Positions 1-4,641 of a stretch of DNA of 6,511 bases are shown here, one piece after another. Origin of the DNA: Chloroflexota bacterium (GTDB taxonomy: Bacteria > Chloroflexota > Limnocylindria > Limnocylindrales > CSP1-4); contig DAIDTV010000017.1 in NCBI GenBank assembly GCA_027457005.1, positions 6,618 to 13,128 on the forward strand. The letters run 5' to 3'. The first letter of the stretch is position 1, and every line of letters begins with the position of its first letter. The position numbers and the translations under genes were made by a program. A model generated the notes under the pieces. That model searched no databases and was not told where the DNA came from. It worked only from the letters and a program-made list of their open reading frames with translations.

Positions 1-196
1 AGCAGCACCAGCAGGACCAGCTGGGGGCTCACCTGCAGGCGGACCGGCGGGGCGGCGAGCGAGACCGCGACGCCGAAGAGCACCAGCGCCACCGTGTACG
101 GCAGCCCACCCGACGCGTCACCAGCGCGACGAAGGCGAGCGCGACCAGGAGCGCGACGAAGGCCTCGACGGCCTGGAGGATGGGGGTCCCGGGCAT
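1..196 (-). pseudogene. Frameshifted 5' fragment of a CPA1-type Na+/H+ antiporter
   Basis: This is the N-terminal part of a membrane cation:proton antiporter, cut by the left window edge. From the ATG at 196-194 the frame reads MPGTPILQAVEAFVALLVAL, a first hydrophobic helix, then FVALVTRRVG at residues 22-31. After that it becomes Arg/Trp/Ser-rich and stops at 31-29, a product of only 55 residues. From position 104 downward a different frame reads GLPYTVALVLFGVAVSLAAP and then a second hydrophobic stretch ending QLVLLVLL. The joined sequence, with an Arg-rich turn followed by G-L-P-Y-T-V-A-L-V-L, is the hallmark N-terminus of CPA1 Na+/H+ exchangers. One extra G in the GGG run (CCC at 105-107 on plus) restores the frame. 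It may be a real null or phase-variable allele, or a sequencing error in a homopolymer; with an intact downstream frame, error is quite possible. The family is fairly sure, the substrate ion is not visible. Confidence 0.7.
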
Positions 197-288
197 GCGC
201 GGATGCCAGGCGGTGCCCGGCCGCGCCGCGCGATCCCGGGAGCCGCTGGGGCCGCGTGAAGGGCGGGACGACCAAGGTTCGTGCCCCC

Positions 289-294
289 TACACT
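289..294 (+). promoter_or_regulatory. Candidate -10 box (TACACT) giving a leaderless mRNA
   Basis: TACACT fits the TANNNT -10 pattern and ends 7 nt before the ATG at 302, so transcription would begin at or next to the start codon. No Shine-Dalgarno sequence lies before this ATG. A weak -35 match (GGGACG, 265-270) lies 18 bp upstream. This is a pattern-based inference; no transcript data are available. Confidence 0.5.
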
Positions 295-301
295 GGCGCC
301 C

Positions 302-1489
302 ATGAGCACCTATCGATACGGAATCCTGGGGGCCGGGCGACAGGGGACCGCCGCGGCCTTCGACCTCGTCGTCCGCGGCGAGGCGGCCTCGGTGACGCTT
401 GCCGACATCGACGAGGCGGCGGCCCGGCGCGCCGCCGAGCGCGTGAACCGGCTGACCGGCCAGGATCGCGCTGCCGGCGTGCGGCTCGACGTCACCGATC
501 GGGATGCGCTGGTCGCGTTCCTGCGCCCGCTCGATGCCTTCATCGCCGCGGTCTCGTACAAGCTGAACCTGGGGATCGCCGAAGCCGCGCTCGACGCCGG
601 TACCAGCATGTGTGACCTGGGCGGCTTCACGGCCACGGCGCTCGCCCAGATCGGGCTCGCGGACCGCGCGAAGCAGCGCGGCATCGCGATCGTGCCGGAC
701 TGCGGCGAGGCGCCCGGACTGGCGAACAACCTGATGGCCTACGCGACCACGCTGCTCGACGAGACCGACGACCTGTTGCTCCTCGATGGCGGCCTGCCCC
801 TCCACCCGGAGGCGCCGTGGGAGTACCGGGTGACGTTCGCCATGGACGGCCTGACCAACGAGTACGCCGGCGGTGCCGACTGGGTCCGCGACGGCAGGAT
901 CGTCCATGTCGACACGTTCGATCCGGCCGAGTACGAGCTGGTCGAGCTGGGCGATCCGGTGGGCGAGCTCGAGGCGTTCTCGGCCGGCGGTGGCTCCACC
1001 GTGCCTTGGACGCTGGGGCGCACGGTGCCCTCGATCCGCAACAAGGTGCTGCGGTATCCGGGGCACGTGGCGCAGTTCCAGGCCTTCCAGGACGCCGGGC
1101 TCTTCTCGGAGACCCCGATCCAGGTCGACGGGGTGCCGGTGATCCCGCGGCACGTCTTCCACGCCCTGATCGAACCGCAGATCCGGGCGCCGGAGAGCTT
1201 CGAGGACATCGTGATCGCGCACGTGATCGCCACCGGTCGCAAGGGCGGCAGGCCGGCCCGGGCGATCGTGGACCTGCGCGCGGTCCGGGACGACACGCTG
1301 GGCTTCACCGGGATGGAGCGCACGACCGGCTGGCACGCCGCCATCGTGTGCCACCTGATCGCCTCGGGCGCCATCCCGCCGGGGGCGTACCCGGTGGAGG
1401 AGGCCGTGGCGCCCGCCACGATGGTGGCGGCGCTCCGCGAGCGCGGGCTTCCGGTGACGGAGTCGATCGAGACGCTGGGCGAGGGCTGA
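302..1489 (+). CDS. Saccharopine dehydrogenase-like / lysine 6-dehydrogenase-like oxidoreductase
   Basis: This 395-residue soluble enzyme probably oxidises an amino acid or a related substrate with NAD(P). An N-terminal Rossmann fold opens with YGILGAGRQG (GxGxxG at residues 10-15). The second strand ends in LADID, whose Asp35 normally favours NAD+ over NADP+. CDLGG and the following CGEAPGLANN segment (about 134-143) match the saccharopine dehydrogenase/LysDH family. The C-terminal substrate domain has GLTNEYAGG (183-191) and LRYPGHVAQF (250-259), both typical of lysine 6-dehydrogenase-like proteins. Family members make alpha-aminoadipate semialdehyde from lysine or act on saccharopine or carboxynorspermidine, and sequence reading alone does not settle the substrate. 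ATG 302 is preferred over an in-frame GTG at 281 because the Rossmann strand begins right after it and a -10 box lies just upstream. Its end faces the next gene's end, 4 bp away. It is divergent from the antiporter fragment and no lysine pathway genes are nearby. Confidence 0.87.
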   Translation: MSTYRYGILGAGRQGTAAAFDLVVRGEAASVTLADIDEAAARRAAERVNRLTGQDRAAGVRLDVTDRDALVAFLRPLDAFIAAVSYKLNLGIAEAALDAGTSMCDLGGFTATALAQIGLADRAKQRGIAIVPDCGEAPGLANNLMAYATTLLDETDDLLLLDGGLPLHPEAPWEYRVTFAMDGLTNEYAGGADWVRDGRIVHVDTFDPAEYELVELGDPVGELEAFSAGGGSTVPWTLGRTVPSIRNKVLRYPGHVAQFQAFQDAGLFSETPIQVDGVPVIPRHVFHALIEPQIRAPESFEDIVIAHVIATGRKGGRPARAIVDLRAVRDDTLGFTGMERTTGWHAAIVCHLIASGAIPPGAYPVEEAVAPATMVAALRERGLPVTESIETLGEG

Positions 1490-1493
1490 TCGG

Positions 1494-1916
1494 CTACTGC
1501 AGGAGCAGCGGGATCGCGAGGCCGTAGCCCACGCCCCAGACCAGGTTGAGCGTCACGCACTCCGGCACGCCGGCGAGCCGCAGCCGTGGCCGCACCACCG
1601 CCGCGGCCACGCTGAGCGCGGCGCTGCTGCCGAGTCCGATCGCGACGAAGACCTGGAGGCTGCGCCCGGGCAACAGCCCGTCGAGCCAGAGGTACGCGAT
1701 CGTCGCCAACGCGCCCATCGCCAGGGCGGCCCCCGCCCACCACAGCGCGGCCCGGACGGCGCGCGCATCGCTCCCGGCGTCCACCTCGCCGGGGCCAGAC
1801 TCGCCGGTCGGGGCGCCATCGCCGAGGGTGTCCGGTCGGTAGTACGCGAGCAGGCTCGACACGACTGCGACGGCAAGCACGATCGATGCCGTCGCGACCA
1901 GGTTCTCGACAAGCAT
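1494..1916 (-). CDS. Small four-helix membrane protein of unknown function
   Basis: This 140-residue protein is not one I recognise. It has four hydrophobic segments at about residues 6-26, 58-78, 87-108 and 121-139, so it is probably an inner membrane protein. The loop between helices 1 and 2 (about 27-55) is rich in Gly, Asp, Glu and Pro (for example DGAPTGESGPGEVD). An Arg-rich turn RPRLRLAG follows helix 3. There is a single Cys (120), and no enzyme motif or signal peptidase site is evident. The start at ATG 1916-1914 is supported by GGGAGG (1927-1922) five nt upstream; an open frame continues to about 2024 but without hydrophobic or conserved sequence. It converges on the LysDH-like gene and is divergent from thymidine kinase, so no operon partner hints at its role. 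The gene itself is likely real: the coding frame shows strong codon bias, good RBS and clean helices. Confidence 0.7.
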   Translation of the reverse strand: MLVENLVATASIVLAVAVVSSLLAYYRPDTLGDGAPTGESGPGEVDAGSDARAVRAALWWAGAALAMGALATIAYLWLDGLLPGRSLQVFVAIGLGSSAALSVAAAVVRPRLRLAGVPECVTLNLVWGVGYGLAIPLLLQ

Positions 1917-1921
1917 GGCTG

Positions 1922-1927
1922 CCTCCC
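1922..1927 (-). promoter_or_regulatory. Ribosome binding site GGGAGG of the four-helix membrane protein
   Basis: GGGAGG on minus lies 5 nt before the ATG at 1916-1914. It decides that start against upstream in-frame codons. Confidence 0.65.
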
Positions 1928-1956
1928 GCCCGTTGGGCTCGGCCGGTGACGGAGCG

Positions 1957-1962
1957 ACCATA
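1957..1962 (-). promoter_or_regulatory. Candidate -10 box (TATGGT) for the four-helix membrane protein
   Basis: TATGGT on minus fits TANNNT. It would give a transcript with a leader of roughly 35 nt containing the GGGAGG site. The -35 position, where I see no good match, falls in the inverted repeat at 1977-1993. Confidence 0.3.
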
Positions 1963-1976
1963 CGAGGCACCCGGGA

Positions 1977-1993
1977 ATGGCCGCATCGGCCAT
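1977..1993. repeat. Inverted repeat ATGGCC-5-GGCCAT, possible operator
   Basis: ATGGCC (1977-1982) and GGCCAT (1988-1993) are perfect inverted copies separated by GCATC. The element lies in the divergent intergenic region at the expected -35 position of the minus-strand promoter candidate. It could be a binding site for a dimeric regulator. Chance occurrence is possible in DNA this GC-rich. Confidence 0.3.
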
Positions 1994-2151
1994 CCGGCCC
2001 GTCCGGCGGGTTCTCGTGCAGCACCGGGCGGTGGATGGGACCCTGGGGCGGGAGCCGCCGGAGGACACGGCGCCCGTCGGACAGCGCGCCGGCAGGCGCC
2101 GGCGGTGCGCGGCGGTGCCGTCCGGCCGCGCGTCGGGCCCGTCGCAGGCGC

Positions 2152-2157
2152 TACGAT
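2152..2157 (+). promoter_or_regulatory. Candidate -10 box (TACGAT) of thymidine kinase
   Basis: TACGAT fits TANNNT and would start a transcript near 2164, giving a very short leader of about 10 nt that holds the GGAGG at 2166-2170. No convincing -35 box is visible. Confidence 0.4.
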
Positions 2158-2174
2158 TGGCCCCCGGAGGCCTC

Positions 2175-2783
2175 GTGTTCTACCGCTCGGATCCCTGGCT
2201 GCACGTCATCGCCGGCTGCATGTCGTCGGGCAAGACCGACGAGCTGTTGCGGCTGCTCCGCCGTGCGGAGATCGCCCGGCGGCGCGTCCTGCTCGTGCGT
2301 CCCGACATCGACGTCCGCACCCCGGCCGAGTTCGCCGAGAGCCGGAGCCACGCACGGTTCCCGTCGACGCTCGTGCCCCGGGCCGAGCCCGGCCTGATCC
2401 TCGCCCTGGCACGCGAGCGGGACGCGGACCTGGTGGGGATCGAGGAGGCGGAGTTCTTCGAGCCGGACATCGTCGACGTGGTCCAGGCGCTCCGGACGAC
2501 CGGCCGGCACGTGATCGCGACCGGCCTCAACCTGGACTTCGCGGGACGGCCGTTCAACTCGATGCCGGAGCTCCTGGCGCTCGCCGACGAGGTCACGACG
2601 CTGACCGCGATCTGCGTGGTCTGCGGCGACACCGCGACCCGCACCCAGCGGCTCGTCAACGGGCAGCCCGCCGCGGTCGACGATCCGCTGATCGTGGTGG
2701 GCGGGTTCGAGCGGGCGGCCGTCGAGACGTACGAGGCGCGCTGCATCCGGCACCACGAGATCGGGGCGCCCCGCAACCCGTGA
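2175..2783 (+). CDS. tdk: Thymidine kinase (TK1-type)
   Basis: This cytoplasmic salvage enzyme phosphorylates thymidine to dTMP with ATP. The 202-residue length fits bacterial TK1-type kinases. The P-loop is GCMSSGKT (14-21). The catalytic segment GIEEAEFFEPDI follows at 88-99, with Glu91 at the position of the catalytic base; most relatives have DE-x-Q here, so Glu93 replaces the usual Gln. GLNLDFAGRPFNSMPELLAL precedes the zinc part, where C147-VV-C150 and C190-IR-H193 supply the four ligands. The substrate-loop region VVGGFERAAVETYEARC has about five more residues between GG and E-x-Y than the common GG-x-E-x-Y form. GTG 2175 is chosen because GGAGG (2166-2170) precedes it by 4 nt and it leaves a usual short N-terminus; in-frame TTG at 2157 is the alternative. 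It appears monocistronic, with hairpins following the stop. Family assignment is firm, and nucleoside specificity is inferred. Confidence 0.93.
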   Translation: MFYRSDPWLHVIAGCMSSGKTDELLRLLRRAEIARRRVLLVRPDIDVRTPAEFAESRSHARFPSTLVPRAEPGLILALARERDADLVGIEEAEFFEPDIVDVVQALRTTGRHVIATGLNLDFAGRPFNSMPELLALADEVTTLTAICVVCGDTATRTQRLVNGQPAAVDDPLIVVGGFERAAVETYEARCIRHHEIGAPRNP

Positions 2784-2839
2784 GATGCCTGCGACTGGCC
2801 GACGGCCTGCGCCGGGCAGTCGGTGGCCGGCCCGGCATC
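2784..2839 (+). terminator. Dense hairpin-forming region after thymidine kinase
   Basis: Directly after the stop, GATGCC (2784-2789) is complementary to GGCATC (2834-2839). Inside, CCGAC (2799-2803) pairs with GTCGG (2819-2823). An alternative stem pairs GCCGGGC (2811-2817) with GCCCGGC (2830-2836), 7 bp with a 12-nt loop. No T-run follows, so this is not a classic intrinsic terminator. It could stop transcription or protect the 3' end. Confidence 0.35.
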
Positions 2840-2849
2840 GCTCCGCGCG

Positions 2850-2876
2850 GGCCGCTGCGGTTGACCGGGAGCGGCC
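2850..2876. repeat. Inverted repeat around a -35-like box, possible operator
   Basis: GGCCGCT (2850-2856) and AGCGGCC (2870-2876) are perfect 7-bp inverted copies, 13 nt apart. The spacer holds TTGACC (2861-2866), a good -35 match. Half-site centres are 20 bp apart, two helical turns, which suits a dimeric repressor such as a TetR-family protein. No regulator gene is adjacent. Confidence 0.35.
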
Positions 2877-2888
2877 GCAGTCGATCGT
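2861..2888 (+). promoter_or_regulatory. Candidate promoter of the LLM oxidoreductase gene
   Basis: TTGACC (2861-2866) is a 5-of-6 match to the -35 consensus. At 16 bp spacing lies GATCGT (2883-2888), a weak -10. The resulting leader would be very short and would begin close to the GAGGTGG ribosome site at 2891-2897. Confidence 0.35.
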
Positions 2889-2900
2889 GAGAGGTGGAAG

Positions 2901-3794
2901 ATGAAGGTTGGACTCCTGGTACCGCAGGGCTGGAAGCACGAGTACGACGGCTGGGATGCCGCCTCGGCGTGGACCCGGACGGTACAGCTTGCCCGCCAGG
3001 CCGAGTCGCTCGGGTTCGAGTCGGAATGGGTGTTCGACCATTTCCACACCACACCGGACACGACGGACGAGATCACCTTCGAATCGTTTACCACCCTGAC
3101 TGCCGTCGCCGGCGTCACCTCGCGCGTCCGGCTGGGCCACATGGTGATCTGCGCCGGGTACCGCAACCCGGCCCTGGTCGCCAAGCTCACGTCGACGCTC
3201 GACGTTGCCAGCGGTGGTCGTTTCGAGCTGGGGATCGGGGGCGGCTGGAAGGAGGACGAGTGGCTGGCCTACGGGTACGGCTTCCCGTCGACGAAGGACC
3301 GGCTCGCGGGGCTCGGCGATGCCCTGGAGGTCATCACCCGGATGCTGGCGCCCGGCCGGGCCACGTACGAGGGGCGGTACGCGCGGGTTAAGGGAGCGGT
3401 GAACGTGCCCAAGGGCATCCAGCAGCCGCGTCCGCCGATCATCGTCGGTGGCAACGGCCGGGAGGTCACGTGGCGGGTGGCCGCCCGGTTCGCCGACGAG
3501 CTCAACGTGGTGTTCCTCTCGCCGGGGCAGATCGCCGACGCGCTCCCCGTGATCCGGGAACGGTGCGAGGAGATCGGCCGCGATCCCGCCACGCTCCGCC
3601 TGTCCGTCTACCGCCGGGACGAGGACGTCCGCGAGCCCGGCAGCGCCAGGGTGGACCTGGTGGGCCGGTACGCGGAGGTCGGGCTTGCCCGGCTGGTCGC
3701 CTTCCCCACGCGCTGGGCGCCGGCCGAGGAGACGCAGGCTCGCTTCGCGGAGGACTGCCGCGCCGCCGGTGTGGAGCTCGGGGCGGCCGGCTAG
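2901..3794 (+). CDS. Luciferase-like (LLM class) F420/FMN-dependent oxidoreductase
   Basis: This 297-residue TIM-barrel protein belongs to the bacterial luciferase-like monooxygenase superfamily, whose members use coenzyme F420 or FMN for hydride transfer or monooxygenation in the cytoplasm. It begins with the family's first strand MKVGLLVPQG. AESLGFESEWVFDHFH (about 34-49) is the usual acidic/His turn. HMVICAGYRNPALVAK and then SGGRFELGIGGGWKEDE (104-120) form the classic cofactor-side segment. YGFPSTKDR follows, and the C-terminal half has QQPRPPIIVGGNG, with PIIVGGNG at 179-186, the typical phosphate-binding strand and loop. The length is close to the normal family size and nothing appears missing. 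ATG 2901 is preceded by GAGGTGG (2891-2897). The family covers F420-dependent reductases, N5,N10-methylene-H4MPT reductase-like enzymes and alkane or nitrilotriacetate monooxygenases, so the substrate cannot be named. F420 use is inferred from similarity to actinobacterial/Chloroflexota members. Confidence 0.9.
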   Translation: MKVGLLVPQGWKHEYDGWDAASAWTRTVQLARQAESLGFESEWVFDHFHTTPDTTDEITFESFTTLTAVAGVTSRVRLGHMVICAGYRNPALVAKLTSTLDVASGGRFELGIGGGWKEDEWLAYGYGFPSTKDRLAGLGDALEVITRMLAPGRATYEGRYARVKGAVNVPKGIQQPRPPIIVGGNGREVTWRVAARFADELNVVFLSPGQIADALPVIRERCEEIGRDPATLRLSVYRRDEDVREPGSARVDLVGRYAEVGLARLVAFPTRWAPAEETQARFAEDCRAAGVELGAAG

Positions 3795-3883
3795 CGCCCG
3801 GGACGAGCGGTTCATGCGGCGCGTTCGGGGACGTCCGGATGGCACTGTCGCCCGCCGTTGCGGCACGCCGACACTGCGCCAAC

Positions 3884-3890
3884 GGAGGTG
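3884..3890 (+). promoter_or_regulatory. Ribosome binding site GGAGGTG of the SagB-like gene
   Basis: GGAGGTG lies 6 nt before ATG 3897 and decides this start over an in-frame TTG at 3858. The 102-bp gap before it (3795-3896) also holds the 8-bp palindrome GGACGTCC (3829-3836); no clear promoter was found in it. Confidence 0.65.
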
Positions 3891-3896
3891 CGCCGT

Positions 3897-4505
3897 ATGC
3901 CGTCGGCCAGTGTGGTCGCCGCGTCATCGCTGGGCGTTGTGACGCTCGAGGAGTGCCTGAAGACCAGGCGCTCCCGTCGCGAGTTCTGCTGGGATCCGCT
4001 GTCCGATGACGAGCTGCTTCGCCTCTGCTGGGCGGGCCAGGGGATCACCGGGCCCGGCGGGCTCCGCACGGCACCGTCCGCCGGCGGGGTCCACCCCCTG
4101 GAGCTGTACGTGGTGTCGGCCACCGCGATCCTGCACTACGAAGCGGCCGCGGATCGCCTGGTCGGCATGGCGCGCGGCGATCATCGGCCGGCGCTGTGCA
4201 CCGCCGCCGAGTCCCAGGACGTCGTCGGCCTGGCCGCGGCCACCATCGTACTGGTCGCCGTGGAGGGGCGCATGGATCCCCGCTACGGCGCGCGGTCGCG
4301 CCGCTACGAGCTGATGGAGAGCGGGCACGTCGCCCAGAACATCCTGCTCGCCGCCACCGCGCTGGGGATCTGCGCGACTCCCGTCGGGGCCCTGGACGAC
4401 GGCGCCGTGCGCGACGTGCTCGACCTGCCGCCCGGCCACACCCCGGTGTACCTGGTGGCCCTCGGTCACTCGTCCGACCGGAGGCGCATGCCCGTCTCCG
4501 GTTGA
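3897..4505 (+). CDS. SagB-like nitroreductase-family FMN oxidoreductase
   Basis: This 202-residue protein has the FMN-binding nitroreductase fold and most resembles the SagB/ThcOx branch. In azoline/azole peptide pathways SagB oxidises thiazolines and oxazolines to thiazoles and oxazoles; many stand-alone relatives have no known substrate. LEECLKTRRSRREF (about 17-30) supplies the Arg residues that bind the FMN phosphate. APSAGGVHPLELYVV (59-73) matches the strongly conserved P-S-A-G-G-x-x-P-L-E-L-Y element of the SagB branch. GHVAQNILLAATALGICATPVGALDD (143-168) is the second hallmark, including the dimer-interface helix and a flavin-side loop. DLPPGHTPVYLVALGH closes the fold. There is no extra domain, signal peptide or membrane segment. 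The product is shorter than full SagB proteins and should act as a homodimer. No YcaO cyclodehydratase, precursor peptide or E1-like gene is in the window, so a peptide-modifying role is not supported here. Confidence 0.86.
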   Translation: MPSASVVAASSLGVVTLEECLKTRRSRREFCWDPLSDDELLRLCWAGQGITGPGGLRTAPSAGGVHPLELYVVSATAILHYEAAADRLVGMARGDHRPALCTAAESQDVVGLAAATIVLVAVEGRMDPRYGARSRRYELMESGHVAQNILLAATALGICATPVGALDDGAVRDVLDLPPGHTPVYLVALGHSSDRRRMPVSG

Positions 4506-4511
4506 ACATCG

Positions 4512-4565
4512 CGGCCGGGACGGGTCCGCCGGCCGGGACGGATCCGTCGGCCGGGACGCATCCGA
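4512..4565 (+). repeat. Three tandem 18-bp direct repeats
   Basis: Three consecutive 18-bp units lie at 4512-4529, 4530-4547 and 4548-4565, with the shared core CGGCCGGGACG. Neighbouring units differ at two positions. A fourth, decayed unit may start at 4566 with AGGCCGG. The middle unit contains the perfect palindrome ACGGATCCGT (4538-4547). The array begins 6 bp after the SagB-like stop and ends about 60 bp before the MFS -10 box. It may be a cluster of regulator sites or simply slippage in GC-rich DNA. Confidence 0.75.
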
Positions 4566-4585
4566 AGGCCGGCGCACGCGACTTC

Positions 4586-4605
4586 CCGGCCGGCCCGAGC
4601 GGGCC
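4586..4605 (+). terminator. GC-rich hairpins between the SagB-like and MFS genes
   Basis: GGCCC (4592-4596) and GGGCC (4601-4605) form a 5-bp stem with loop GAGC. GGCCGG (4567-4572) can also pair with CCGGCC (4586-4591). No T-run follows, so a role in ending the upstream transcript is only possible. Confidence 0.25.
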
Positions 4606-4627
4606 CGCGCCGTACCCGGCGGGCCGG

Positions 4628-4633
4628 TAGCAT
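4628..4633 (+). promoter_or_regulatory. Candidate -10 box (TAGCAT) giving a leaderless MFS mRNA
   Basis: TAGCAT fits TANNNT and ends 8 nt before ATG 4642. No Shine-Dalgarno sequence lies between them. No clear -35 box is seen, and TACC/GGTA (4613-4616/4626-4629) flank the site. Confidence 0.45.
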
Positions 4634-4641
4634 GGCGGTTC

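Noticed and set aside
29..1354. A long minus-strand open frame across the dehydrogenase gene
   Set aside because: Only the part below 196 has antiporter-like sequence. The rest is antisense to the LysDH-like gene and shows no recognisable protein.
4506..4630. The 18-bp repeats as a C-terminal extension of the SagB-like protein (AGT-x-P repeats)
   Set aside because: The open frame of the repeats differs from the SagB-like frame, and that protein already ends at a normal family C-terminus. A frameshift would be needed with no supporting evidence.
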